In this document: piece after piece, positions 36,036 through 44,993 of the stretch
How the letters are laid out: each line of letters opens with the position of its first letter
Numbering within the stretch: the stretch's first letter is position 1
Source: Salipiger sp. IMCC34102
GTDB lineage: Bacteria > Pseudomonadota > Alphaproteobacteria > Rhodobacterales > Rhodobacteraceae
Reading direction: 5' to 3'
Assembly: GCF_004145405.1 (NCBI RefSeq)
Contig: NZ_SELQ01000001.1
Location: 124,001-188,000 of the forward strand
DNA length: 64,000 nt
The notes under the pieces: generated by a model
What the model was told of the DNA's origin: nothing
Seen by the model: the letters and a program-made list of their open reading frames with translations, nothing else
Database searches by the model: none
Translations under genes and position numbers: made by a program

Positions 36036-36107
36036 TTGGCGGCTCCTTGGTGGTGGAGGGCCGGAAAGGTCGCCCCTTCGTCCTCACAGAAGTTTCATCG
36101 CGGGGAC

Positions 36108-36132
36108 AATGCGGTATGCGACAATAAGTTCC
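36108..36132 (-). promoter_or_regulatory. Candidate ECF (EcfG-like) promoter of the inner-membrane stress cluster
   Basis: On the minus strand: GGAAC (36132-36128), 16 bases, then CATT (36111-36108), about 73 bases before the first start codon. One mismatch from GGAAC-N16-CGTT. Confidence 0.5.
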
Positions 36133-36205
36133 ATCCGCCCCGCCGTGCGATGCGGGGATCTCCGCGCATGGGCGCGCCTTGGAAACAAGAACCGGAGGTC
36201 GTGGA

Positions 36206-37219
36206 TCAGCCGCCGTAGCCGTCGGGATTGCCGCTTTGCCAGGCCCAGGTGCTGGCGGCCATGTCGTCCAGCGTATGGGTCGCGCGCCAGCCCATCTCGG
36301 CCTCCGCGCGGCGGCTGTCGGCCTGCATCCGGGCCACGTCCCCGTCACGGCGCGGCGCGACGCGCAGCGGGATCGGGTGGCCGGAAGCGCGCCGGAACGC
36401 CTCGACCATCTGGTAGACGCTGTAGGGCTGCCCGGTGCCGATGTTGAAGGCGCGCGCACCGGTGTTGCTTTCGGCCCAGTCGACGGCGGCGACATGGGCG
36501 CGGGCCAGGTCGACCACGTGAATGTAGTCGCGCTCTCCCGTGCCGTCGTCGGTCGGGTAGTCGTCGCCGAAAACCTGCAATTCGTCCCGCTTGCCCACCG
36601 CGACCTGCGCGATGAAGGGCATCAGGTTGTTGGGGTAATCCGCCGGATCCTCTCCCAGCCGGGCCGAGGCATGGGCCCCCACGGGGTTGAAGTAGCGCAG
36701 CAGGACCGCCGTCGCCTCCGGCGTGGCGCGGGCCCAGTCGGTCAGCACCTCCTCGGCCATCAGCTTGGTGCGGCCATAGACCGACAGCGGGGCGGTCGGA
36801 TGCGCCTCGTCGTAGGGCAGATAGACCGGCTCCCCATAGACCGTGGCGGAGCTGGAGAAGATGATGCGGCGGCACCCGATCCGGTCCATCGCGCGCAGAA
36901 GCGTCAGCGTGCCGGTGACGTTCACGTCGTAATAGTCGACCGGTTGCCGTTGGCTTTCGCCCACGGCCTTGAGGCCCGCAAAGTGGATCACCGCCTGAGG
37001 TGCGAAGTCGTCCATCAAGGCGTCTAGCGCGCCCCGGTCGCGGACATCGCCGGTGACACTGGTGACCTTGCCGTTGGTCAGGCTGCGCACCCGGTCCAGC
37101 ACGACGGGGCGGGAGTTGTGGAAATTGTCCAGAACGCAGACCTCGTGCGCCTGGCCCAGAAGCTCGATCAAGGTGTGGCTGCCGATGTACCCCGCACCGC
37201 CGGTGACCAGAACGCGCAT
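36206..37219 (-). CDS. galE: UDP-glucose 4-epimerase
   Basis: 337-residue extended SDR. NAD loop TGGAGYIGSH (6-15); SSSATVYG and the catalytic YGRTK; RYFNPVGAHASARLGEDP; DGTGERDYIHVVDLA. It interconverts UDP-glucose and UDP-galactose for polysaccharide and LPS synthesis. Standard length and motifs leave little doubt. No adjacent polysaccharide cluster; otsBA (also using UDP-glucose) and a GH13 enzyme are close by. Confidence 0.96.
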   Translation of the reverse strand: MRVLVTGGAGYIGSHTLIELLGQAHEVCVLDNFHNSRPVVLDRVRSLTNGKVTSVTGDVRDRGALDALMDDFAPQAVIHFAGLKAVGESQRQPVDYYDVNVTGTLTLLRAMDRIGCRRIIFSSSATVYGEPVYLPYDEAHPTAPLSVYGRTKLMAEEVLTDWARATPEATAVLLRYFNPVGAHASARLGEDPADYPNNLMPFIAQVAVGKRDELQVFGDDYPTDDGTGERDYIHVVDLARAHVAAVDWAESNTGARAFNIGTGQPYSVYQMVEAFRRASGHPIPLRVAPRRDGDVARMQADSRRAEAEMGWRATHTLDDMAASTWAWQSGNPDGYGG

Positions 37220-37276
37220 GAATGCCCCCTCTTTGATGTTGAGCGACCCTACCGCGTACCCCGCCCCCGGGAAAGC

Positions 37277-37711
37277 CTAGACGATGATTCGCCTTTGCCG
37301 TGCGTAGAGCGCGAGCATCAGCAGCACCGCAGCGACGGCCACGGTGAAGGCTATCGTCCAGAACCGCTGCGGTCCCATGACCTCGAACAATCCCACGGCA
37401 GCGTTGCCCGCCATCATCGCCACGAATCCCGCAAGCGAGGCCGCGAGGACCGGCACGCAAAGCGGTTTGCGCATCAAGACCAGGATGCACCCGACGGTGC
37501 CTGCGAGCACGCCCAGCGCGAAGGCCGCGTCGATCCAGGCGGGATAGGTCGCCATCGCCTCCGCCTGCGGGCTGGGCATGCCCTGCGCCACGTAGTCGTC
37601 CCGCGTGCGCCCGACGCCGCCCAGGAACTGGATCACCCCGAAGACGTTCCACAACAGCCCGCCCATGATGGTCACGCTGAACCAGAGCGGGGCTTTCGTC
37701 ATCTGCGCCAT
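37277..37711 (-). CDS. Small four-helix membrane protein, function unknown
   Basis: 144 residues with four predicted membrane helices. Conserved-looking parts are PLWFSVTIMGGLLWNVFGVIQF at the N-terminus, YPAWIDAAFALGVLAGTVGCILVLMRK in the middle and FWTIAFTVAVAAVLLMLALYARQRR at the end. The pattern of Trp and Pro matches a small bacterial family often labelled sugar transporter without experimental support. It precedes galE on the same strand with 57 bases between, possibly one operon. Confidence 0.7.
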   Translation of the reverse strand: MAQMTKAPLWFSVTIMGGLLWNVFGVIQFLGGVGRTRDDYVAQGMPSPQAEAMATYPAWIDAAFALGVLAGTVGCILVLMRKPLCVPVLAASLAGFVAMMAGNAAVGLFEVMGPQRFWTIAFTVAVAAVLLMLALYARQRRIIV

Positions 37712-37827
37712 GGGACCTCCGTCATATTGCAGCCCACCAGATAGACCGCGCGGCTTGAGGGCAATACCCCGTTTGCAGCGCTCTGCGTTTGCGGTAACAG
37801 CCGCGAAACCGCAGACCGGAGATCCCC

Positions 37828-39474
37828 ATGACCAAGACCGCTTCGCCGCGCGAATGGTGGCGCGACGCCGTCATCTACCAGATTTATCCCCGCTCGTTCC
37901 AGGACAGCACCGGCAATGGCGTCGGGGACCTCAACGGCATCACAGAGCGTCTACCTTACGTCGCCTCCCTCGGCGTGGACTGCATCTGGCTGTCGCCGAT
38001 CTTCACCTCCCCGATGGACGACATGGGCTATGACGTGTCGAACTACACCGACATCGACCCCTTGTTCGGAACGCTGGCGGATTTCGACCGGATGCTGGAA
38101 ACCGCGCACGACATGGGACTGAAGGTCATCGTGGACCAGGTGCTGTCCCATACCTCGGACCACCACCCCTGGTTCATCGAATCGCGCAAGGATCGCACCA
38201 ACCCCAAGGCCGATTGGTACGTCTGGGCCGATCCGGCGGAGGACGGCACGCCGCCCACCAACTGGCACAGCCACTTCGGCGGTCCGGCCTGGGAATACGA
38301 CCCCGCGCGGGGCCAGTATTACCAGCACAACTTCCTGGCCAGCCAACCGGACCTGAACTTCCACAATCCGGACGTTCAGGACGCGATCCTGGAGACCGCC
38401 AAGTTCTGGCTCGATCGCGGACTCGACGGGTTCCGGCTCGACACGGTGAACTACTATGTCCACGACGCGAAGCTGCGCTCGAACCCGCCCGCGCCCCGCG
38501 CCGCCGGCACGGTGGTCATGGCGCACGACCTGTTTTCCATGCAGGACAACATCTACAACAAGAACCGGCCCGAGAACCTGGCCTTCCTCGAACGCCTGCG
38601 GAGCCTCACCGACCAATACGACGACATCATGATGGTGGGCGAGGTCGGCGATCACGGCCAGCGCAGCATCGACCTGATGGCCGAATACACCGCCGGGACC
38701 GATCGCCTGCACATGGCCTACAGTTTCGCGATGCTGGGCGATGCCTTCACGCCCGATCACTTCCGCAGCTGCATCGAGAGCTTCCGGCAAGGCGCGCCCG
38801 ACGGCCAGCCGGAATGGTCCTTCTCGAACCACGACGTGGTGCGCCACGTCTCGCGCTGGGAGGAGCATGGGGTGGACCGCGAGCGCCTCGCGAAGCTCAC
38901 CGCCGCGATGCTCTTCAGTTTCGAGGGCACCATCGGGATCTACCAGGGCGAGGAGTTGGGCCAGACCGAGACCCGCATGGAATACCACGAGCTGACCGAT
39001 GCCCAGGCGATCCGCTACTGGCCGGGGATCAAGGGCCGCGACGGCTGCCGCACGCCCATGGTCTGGGAGGCCCAGGCCCCCGACGCCGGGTTCACCCGGG
39101 GCGACAAGGCCCCCTGGCTGCCGATCAAGGAGCCCCAGAAGGAACAGGCCGTCGACCTGATGGAAGCGCGGGCCGACAGCGTGCTGCACTTCTACCGCGC
39201 CGTGATGGCCTTCCGGAAGGAGCATCCCTGCATGACGCGCGGACGGACCGCGTTCCTCGAACTGCCCGACCCCGTGCTCGGGTTCCGTCGCACGCTGGAC
39301 GACCGTGCCCTGCTTTGCCTCTTCAACATGGGGACGGAGCCGGTGTCCTTGACGCTCACGGGCAAGGCCACAACGGTCGGACCCTGCTCCGCGACGCGCG
39401 ACGGCGACAAACTGACGTTGCCGGCCAACGGTTTCGCCTGGCTCGATCAGGACGGAGAGGTCACCGTCGCCTGA
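37828..39474 (+). CDS. GH13 alpha-glucosidase
   Basis: 548 residues, GH13 oligo-1,6-glucosidase/alpha-glucosidase subgroup. Starts EWWRDAVIYQIYPRSFQDS; catalytic residues lie in DGFRLDTVNYYV (nucleophile Asp), MMVGEVGD (acid/base Glu) and FSNHDVVRH (transition-state Asp). No signal peptide, so a cytoplasmic enzyme acting on imported sucrose-, maltose- or trehalose-like sugars; an aglA-type role in alpha-glucoside use is inferred. No transporter genes are adjacent. GGAGATCCCC precedes the ATG. Confidence 0.93.
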   Translation: MTKTASPREWWRDAVIYQIYPRSFQDSTGNGVGDLNGITERLPYVASLGVDCIWLSPIFTSPMDDMGYDVSNYTDIDPLFGTLADFDRMLETAHDMGLKVIVDQVLSHTSDHHPWFIESRKDRTNPKADWYVWADPAEDGTPPTNWHSHFGGPAWEYDPARGQYYQHNFLASQPDLNFHNPDVQDAILETAKFWLDRGLDGFRLDTVNYYVHDAKLRSNPPAPRAAGTVVMAHDLFSMQDNIYNKNRPENLAFLERLRSLTDQYDDIMMVGEVGDHGQRSIDLMAEYTAGTDRLHMAYSFAMLGDAFTPDHFRSCIESFRQGAPDGQPEWSFSNHDVVRHVSRWEEHGVDRERLAKLTAAMLFSFEGTIGIYQGEELGQTETRMEYHELTDAQAIRYWPGIKGRDGCRTPMVWEAQAPDAGFTRGDKAPWLPIKEPQKEQAVDLMEARADSVLHFYRAVMAFRKEHPCMTRGRTAFLELPDPVLGFRRTLDDRALLCLFNMGTEPVSLTLTGKATTVGPCSATRDGDKLTLPANGFAWLDQDGEVTVA

Positions 39475-39525
39475 CGGGACGGCGGGCGGGGCGCCTCGGA
39501 CCATCAGGTCCGACAGCGCCGTCCG
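39475..39525. terminator. Nested hairpin between convergent glucosidase gene and rpe
   Basis: Inner stem TCGGACC-ATCA-GGTCCGA (39496-39513) enclosed by GGCGC/GCGCC (39490-39520). It fills the 55-base gap and can end transcription from both sides, though no U-tract is present. Confidence 0.6.
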
Positions 39526-39529
39526 GCCG

Positions 39530-40204
39530 TCAGCAAGCCTCGCGGATCGCCGCCATGTTCCGGCCGTAGACATGCCGAGCATCGACCGATCCGCCGCGGA
39601 ACACGGCGGACCCCGCGACCAGCACGTCGGCCCCCGCCGCCCGCACCAGCGGTGCCGTCGTGGGGTCGACGCCGCCGTCGATCTCGATATGCACCTCGCG
39701 ATCGCCGATCATCTCCCGCAGGGCCCGCACCTTGGCTGTCATGTCGATGAAGCTTTGCCCGCCGAAGCCGGGGTTCACCGTCATCACGCAGACCAGATCG
39801 GCGATGTCGAGCACATGGGCCACTGCCTCCGCCGGGGTGCCGGGATTGAGCGCCACGCCCGCCTTCATCCCCGCCCCCCGGATCGCCTGCAGCGTGCGGT
39901 GGATATGCGGTCCCGCCTCGACATGGGCCGTCAGGATATCCGCCCCCGCGTCGGCGTAGGCGTCGATGTAGGCATCGACCGGAGAGATCATCAAATGCAC
40001 GTCCATCACCGTCTTCACGTGGGGCCGAAACGCCTTTACCGCGGGCGGCCCGAAGGTGAGGTTCGGCACGAAGTGCCCGTCCATCACGTCGACATGGACC
40101 CAGTCGGCGCCCTGGTCCTCGATCGCCCGGATCTCGGCCCCGAAATTGGCGAAATCCGCCGAGAGGATCGAAGGCGCGATCTTGAGGCTGCGGTCGAAGG
40201 TCAT
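39530..40204 (-). CDS. rpe: Ribulose-phosphate 3-epimerase
   Basis: 224-residue TIM barrel of the pentose phosphate pathway, converting ribulose-5-P and xylulose-5-P. Marks: [34 protein letters not shown] with metal His/Asp ligands, [20 protein letters not shown], and [13 protein letters not shown] with the catalytic Asp. Standard length. Divergent from deoC, with about 170 bases between. Confidence 0.97.
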   Translation of the reverse strand: MTFDRSLKIAPSILSADFANFGAEIRAIEDQGADWVHVDVMDGHFVPNLTFGPPAVKAFRPHVKTVMDVHLMISPVDAYIDAYADAGADILTAHVEAGPHIHRTLQAIRGAGMKAGVALNPGTPAEAVAHVLDIADLVCVMTVNPGFGGQSFIDMTAKVRALREMIGDREVHIEIDGGVDPTTAPLVRAAGADVLVAGSAVFRGGSVDARHVYGRNMAAIREAC

Positions 40205-40372
40205 GGCGGTGTCTCCCGATGTTGCGCACCTGCCTTAGCGCCGATGACGCCCGGCGTCACCCGCAAGACGTCACGGGCCCGACGTGACGTGAATTTCTGA
40301 CCAATCGGTCAAACCTTGCACGAACCCGCGCGCCGTGCCACCAAAGCGGAACGCAACGCCGGAGCCTCTGCC

Positions 40373-41335
40373 GTGACCATCTCCCCCACCGCCTTGCCGC
40401 GCAATCCAGGCCTGCCGCTCGACCTCGACTGGGTCGCGCGGGCGCAGGCCAACCGTTCGGCGATCGAGCGGCGCGCGACCACGCTGCCCGGCCGGCGCAG
40501 CGTCAAGAAGGACCACCAGGCCGCCTGGCTGTGCAAGGCGATCAGCCTGATCGACCTGACGACGCTGGCGGGCGACGACACGCCCGCGCGTGTCCGTCGC
40601 TTGTGCGCCAAGGCGCGCCAACCGGTCTCTCCCGACTTGCTGGAGACGCTTGGGATGCAGGGGCTGACCACCGGTGCCGTCTGCGTCTACCACGACATGG
40701 TGCCCACCGCAGTCGAGGCGCTGAAGGGCACCGGCATCCCGGTGGCCGCCGTGTCGACCGGGTTCCCCGCGGGCCTGTCGCCCTTCCATCTTCGCATCGC
40801 CGAAATCGGCGAAAGTGTCGCCGCCGGCGCGGAAGAGATCGACATCGTCATCTCCCGCCGGCACGTGCTGACCGGCAACTGGCAGGCGCTCTACGACGAG
40901 ATGCGCGAGATGCGCGCCGCCTGCGGCGAGGCCCACGTCAAGGCGATCCTCGCCACCGGAGAGCTGGGCACCCTGCGCAACGTCGCCAAGGCGTCGCTCG
41001 TCTGCATGATGGCGGGGGCGGATTTCATCAAGACCTCGACCGGCAAGGAAAGCGTCAACGCCACCTTGCCCGTCACGCTCACCATGATCCGTGCGATCCG
41101 CGATTATCACGCCGCGACGGGGCTTTACGTGGGCTACAAGCCGGCAGGCGGGATCTCGAAGGCGAAGGACGCGCTGGTGTACCTTTCGATGATCAAGGAC
41201 GAGTTGGGCGACCGCTGGCTGCAGCCCGACCTGTTCCGTTTCGGGGCCTCCTCCCTGCTGGGGGATATCGAGCGCCAGCTGGAACACCACGTCACCGGCA
41301 GCTACTCCGCCTCCTGGCGGCACGCGATGTCGTGA
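40373..41335 (+). CDS. deoC: Deoxyribose-phosphate aldolase
   Basis: 320 residues; a long-type DeoC. It splits 2-deoxyribose-5-P into glyceraldehyde-3-P and acetaldehyde. Schiff-base Lys in GADFIKTSTGK; partner Lys in GYKPAGGI; also HVKAILATGEL and AAVSTGFPAG. Start taken as the GTG at 40373 with CGGAG upstream (VTISPTALPRNPG); a TTG at 40316 would lengthen it. The aldehyde dehydrogenase 46 bases downstream fits removal of the acetaldehyde. Confidence 0.94.
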   Translation: MTISPTALPRNPGLPLDLDWVARAQANRSAIERRATTLPGRRSVKKDHQAAWLCKAISLIDLTTLAGDDTPARVRRLCAKARQPVSPDLLETLGMQGLTTGAVCVYHDMVPTAVEALKGTGIPVAAVSTGFPAGLSPFHLRIAEIGESVAAGAEEIDIVISRRHVLTGNWQALYDEMREMRAACGEAHVKAILATGELGTLRNVAKASLVCMMAGADFIKTSTGKESVNATLPVTLTMIRAIRDYHAATGLYVGYKPAGGISKAKDALVYLSMIKDELGDRWLQPDLFRFGASSLLGDIERQLEHHVTGSYSASWRHAMS

Positions 41336-41343
41336 GGTCGGGT

Positions 41344-41369
41344 TTGAGTTTATTTTGCCAGATGAAGAC
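41344..41369 (+). repeat. Dispersed intergenic repeat, copy 3
   Basis: TTGAGTTTATTTTGCCAGATGAAGA without an obvious hairpin, eight bases after the deoC stop and ending 12 bases before the ALDH16 start. Confidence 0.55.
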
Positions 41370-41381
41370 AGGGGCGGCGCT

Positions 41382-43682
41382 ATGACCATCAAGGAGATCT
41401 TCGAGACCATGGACTACGGCCCCGCCCCCGAAAGCGACAAGGAAGCCATGGCGTGGCTGGCCGATCGCGGCGACTTCGGCCTGTTCATCGGCGGGAATTG
41501 GACCGAGCCGGGCACGCTCTTCGACACGGTGAACCCCGCCACGGGCGATACGCTGGCGCGGGTGACGCAGGCGACATCCGACGACATCGCCGCAGCGGTG
41601 AAGGCCGCGCGCGACGCGCAGCCCGGTTGGGCCCGCGATCACGGGCGGCGGGCGCGGGTGCTCTACGCGCTGGCGCGGCTCTTGCAGAAGCACGCCCGGA
41701 TGTTCGCGGTGCTCGAAAGCCTCGACAGCGGCAAGCCTATCCGCGAATCGCGCGACATCGACGTGCCGCTGGCGCAGCGCCATTTCTACCACCACGCGGG
41801 CTACGCGCAGCTCATGCCCACCGAGATGCCCGACCGGGCGCCGCTGGGCGTCTGCGGTCAGGTGATCCCCTGGAACTTCCCGCTGCTGATGCTGGCGTGG
41901 AAGATCGCGCCCGCCCTGGCCATGGGCAACACCGTCGTGCTGAAGCCCGCCGAATGGACACCGTTGACCGCGATGCTGTTCGCGCAGATCTGCGGCGAGG
42001 CGGGGGTGCCGCCTGGCGTCGTGAACATCGTCACCGGCGACGGTGAGGTGGGCGAGATGATCGTGGGCGCGAAGGTCGACAAGATCGCCTTCACCGGCTC
42101 CACCGCCGTGGGCCGCCGCATCCGCGAGGCGACGGCGGGCACCGGCAAGGCGCTGAGCCTCGAGCTGGGCGGCAAGGGGCCCTACATCGTCTTCGAGGAC
42201 GCCGACATCGACAGCGCGGTCGAAGGCTTGGTCGATGCGATCTGGTTCAACGGCGGGCAGGTCTGCTGCGCGGGCTCGCGCCTTCTGGTGCAGGACGGCA
42301 TCGCTGAGGTCTTCCACGCCAAGCTGCGCGCCCGCATGGCGCAACTGCGCATCGGCGATCCGCTGGACAAGTGCATCGACGTCGGCGCCATCGTCCACCC
42401 GGAACAACTCGCCCACGTGCGCGCGCTGGTCGAGGCCAATACGGACGGTACGATCTTCCAGACCGAGGCGCCGGAAGGCTGCTACTATCCCCCCACGCTG
42501 ATCTCGGACCTCGATCCCGCATCGCCCCTGATGCAGCAGGAGATCTTCGGGCCGGTTCTGGTCTCGACCACCTTCCGCACGCCGGAGGAGGCCGTCGAGA
42601 TCGCCAACAACTCGCGCTACGGGCTGGCCGCCTCGGTCTGGTCGGAGGACGTGAACCTCGCCCTCGACGTGGCCCCGAAGCTGGAGGCCGGAATCGTCTG
42701 GGTCAACGGGACCAACATGATGGATGCCGCGGCCCCCTTCGGCGGGATACGCGAAAGCGGCTTCGGGCGCGAAGGCGGCTGGGAAGGGCTGGGCGGCTAT
42801 ACCCGTGCCGCGACACGGCACAGCTCCCCCGCCGCGATCACGCCGCAGGAAGGCACCGGCACGGGGGACGGCATCGACCGGACGTCGAAGCTTTACATCG
42901 GTGGCAAGCAGGCCCGACCCGACGGGGGCTATTCCCGCGCGGTTCACGGGCCGGAGGGCGCGCTTCTGGGCCACGCCAGCCTTGCCAACCGCAAGGACCT
43001 GCGCAACGCGGTCGAGGCCATGAACGCGGCCCGGGGCTGGGGCGGAAGCAGCGGACACCTGCGCGCGCAGATCCTCTACTTCATCGCCGAGAACCTCTCG
43101 GCCCGTGCCCACGAATTCGCCTCCCGCCTCAAGGATCTGACCGGCAAGGACGGCACGGAAGAGGTCGCCGCGGCTGTCGACCGGCTGTTCAGCGCGGCGG
43201 CCTGGGCGGACAAGTACGACGGGCAGGTCAAGGGCGTGCCGGTGCGGGGCGTGGCGCTGGCGATGAAGGCGCCGGTGGGCAAGATCGGCATCCTCTGCCC
43301 GGACGCGGCCCCCCTGCTAGGCCTCGTGTCCCTGATGGCGCCCGCGATCGCGATGGGCAACCGGGTGACGCTGGTCGCCTCGGAGGCCTACCCGCTCGTC
43401 GCTACGGACTTCTTCCAGGTGCTCGACACCTCCGACGTGCCCGGGGGCGTGGTGAACATCCTGACCGGCGCCCATGCGGACCTGGCGGAGCCCATGGCCC
43501 GTCACCTCGACCTCGACGCGGTCTGGGGCCTGTCGGGCCACGCGCAACTGATCGAAGCGGCAAGTGCGCAGAACCTCAAGCGGACCTGGGTCGGCCCTTT
43601 CGACCCGCAGGTCGACACGACGAAGGACCTGTTGGCCCATGCGACCGAGGTGAAGACGATCTGGGTGCCCTACGGCGCGTGA
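41382..43682 (+). CDS. Double-domain aldehyde dehydrogenase (ALDH16 family)
   Basis: 766 residues, far longer than a normal aldehyde dehydrogenase (about 490). Residues 30-490 are a full ALDH: PWNFPLLMLAWKIAPALAMG, FTGSTAVGRRI, Glu261 in LELGGKGP, Cys295 in GGQVCCAGSR, EIFGPVL. Residues about 510-766 are a second, shortened ALDH-like domain with an NAD-fold pattern (APVGKIGILCPDAAPLLGL) but no catalytic Cys motif. This is the ALDH16 architecture, in which bacterial members are active through the first domain. Behind deoC it probably oxidises acetaldehyde. Start at 41382 from the MTIKEIF reading. Confidence 0.92.
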   Translation: MTIKEIFETMDYGPAPESDKEAMAWLADRGDFGLFIGGNWTEPGTLFDTVNPATGDTLARVTQATSDDIAAAVKAARDAQPGWARDHGRRARVLYALARLLQKHARMFAVLESLDSGKPIRESRDIDVPLAQRHFYHHAGYAQLMPTEMPDRAPLGVCGQVIPWNFPLLMLAWKIAPALAMGNTVVLKPAEWTPLTAMLFAQICGEAGVPPGVVNIVTGDGEVGEMIVGAKVDKIAFTGSTAVGRRIREATAGTGKALSLELGGKGPYIVFEDADIDSAVEGLVDAIWFNGGQVCCAGSRLLVQDGIAEVFHAKLRARMAQLRIGDPLDKCIDVGAIVHPEQLAHVRALVEANTDGTIFQTEAPEGCYYPPTLISDLDPASPLMQQEIFGPVLVSTTFRTPEEAVEIANNSRYGLAASVWSEDVNLALDVAPKLEAGIVWVNGTNMMDAAAPFGGIRESGFGREGGWEGLGGYTRAATRHSSPAAITPQEGTGTGDGIDRTSKLYIGGKQARPDGGYSRAVHGPEGALLGHASLANRKDLRNAVEAMNAARGWGGSSGHLRAQILYFIAENLSARAHEFASRLKDLTGKDGTEEVAAAVDRLFSAAAWADKYDGQVKGVPVRGVALAMKAPVGKIGILCPDAAPLLGLVSLMAPAIAMGNRVTLVASEAYPLVATDFFQVLDTSDVPGGVVNILTGAHADLAEPMARHLDLDAVWGLSGHAQLIEAASAQNLKRTWVGPFDPQVDTTKDLLAHATEVKTIWVPYGA

Positions 43683-43718
43683 GTGCCCGTGGGGCCGGGA
43701 TCGGCGCCCGGGTTCGCG

Positions 43719-44051
43719 CTACCAGACGGCCCTGACCCATGTGCGGGGCAGGGCCGCGAGCGACAGCACCATGATCGGACCCCAGATTAGCGCGGTCGAG
43801 GCGCTGAGCCGTCCGAAGAAGACGGCATTGCCCCACAGGCCAAGGTCGACGATCCGGTCCAGCGGGATGCCCTCGCGCAGGTAGAGCGCGAGGAAGAACG
43901 CCGCGGCGAGGGCGGCCAGCGTGAAGGCGGACAGGACCGCGTTCAGCACCAGGGGCCAGGCCCCTTCCGGCAGGACCATCGAGTAGATCTTCGGCACCAG
44001 CCAGGCCAGGAACCCCAGCGCCATCGCGGGAAGGACCAGGCCGCCGAGCAC
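43719..44051 (-). CDS. Hypothetical membrane protein (110 aa)
   Basis: 110 residues, very hydrophobic, with three predicted membrane helices: GGLVLPAMALGFLAWLVPKI, VLNAVLSAFTLAALAAAFFL and STALIWGPIMVLSLAALP. Between them is the polar segment YLREGIPLDRIVDLGLWG. It follows the L,D-transpeptidase gene on the same strand by 13 bases, so they are likely co-transcribed; a partner role for the transpeptidase is only a guess. No family recognised. Confidence 0.65.
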   Translation of the reverse strand: MLGGLVLPAMALGFLAWLVPKIYSMVLPEGAWPLVLNAVLSAFTLAALAAAFFLALYLREGIPLDRIVDLGLWGNAVFFGRLSASTALIWGPIMVLSLAALPRTWVRAVW

Positions 44052-44064
44052 GGTCGCCCGCCCC

Positions 44065-44868
44065 CTAGAAGTTGGAGGCGAGCTGGTCGCGTTGCGGCGC
44101 CCGGTCGTTTGCCAGCGCTTCGTCGCCCAGAAGCTCGTCGGAGCTGATGCGCCGTGCGGGCTGCTCGACGCCGCGACCGAAATACTCGGGATCGACCCGC
44201 AGCGATTCGGCCTCGGAACGGATGTTGATCGTCATCGGCACCGTGACGTTGTTGTAGAGGTGGATGATGTCGTGGTTGAACATCCGGATGCAGCCCGCGG
44301 AGCCGGAGTTGCCGATACTTTCCAGATCGTTGGTCCCGTGCACGCGGTAGTAGGTGTCGCGTCCGTTGCGATAGATATAGAGCGCACGCGCGCCCAGCGG
44401 GCTGCGCAGACCCCCCGGGATCCCGCCGCGGAAGTCGCCATAGACCTCCGGTTCGGTGTTCAGCATGTTCTGGGTCGGCGTCCAGCCCGGCCAGGCCTTC
44501 TTCTGCTGGATCGTCGCCAGTCCCGACAGGGTACGCCCCTGACGCCCCACGCCCACAGGATAGCGCGTGGCGGTGCCGTCCATCTTCACGTGGTAGAGGA
44601 ACTTGGCATAGGGGTCGACGTCGATGGATCCCTGCGGCGCCTCACCGGTATAGATCCCCTCCATCCGGCGGTTGATGCCTTGTGTATATTCCAGCGGCAC
44701 CGGCGGCAGGTCGTAGCCTGCGTCCTGCAGCGGCGGATACTCCGGCAGGAAGTTCGGCGCGGCGATCTGCGGTTCGCTGACCGGAACGGTGGGGGTGCAG
44801 CCGGCAGCGGCGGAGCCCAGCAGCAGGGCGCCGAAGCCACGACGGGAGAGGGTTTCGGTAAAGCTCAT
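44065..44868 (-). CDS. L,D-transpeptidase (YkuD family), lipoprotein-like
   Basis: 267 residues. The N-terminus TLSRRGFGALLLGSAAAGC has both a twin-arginine and a lipobox (Cys24), so export as a lipoprotein, perhaps through Tat. The YkuD domain covers about 80-200, with the motif YRVHGTN...SIGNSGSAGCIRM, His and catalytic Cys intact. Such enzymes make 3-3 peptidoglycan crosslinks or attach proteins to the wall. A 50-residue C-terminal extension has no known domain. First gene of a pair with the 110-aa membrane protein. Confidence 0.92.
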   Translation of the reverse strand: MSFTETLSRRGFGALLLGSAAAGCTPTVPVSEPQIAAPNFLPEYPPLQDAGYDLPPVPLEYTQGINRRMEGIYTGEAPQGSIDVDPYAKFLYHVKMDGTATRYPVGVGRQGRTLSGLATIQQKKAWPGWTPTQNMLNTEPEVYGDFRGGIPGGLRSPLGARALYIYRNGRDTYYRVHGTNDLESIGNSGSAGCIRMFNHDIIHLYNNVTVPMTINIRSEAESLRVDPEYFGRGVEQPARRISSDELLGDEALANDRAPQRDQLASNF

Positions 44869-44993
44869 GGGTCATTCCGTGATGGTGGATCGGCTTACGT
44901 CTTAACACTGAAACGGCGATAGGCAAATCGCCGCGCAGGGTCGTGACCTTTGCATCGCTTGCGGAAGCGACCCGGGGCGGTCATTCTCCCCTC

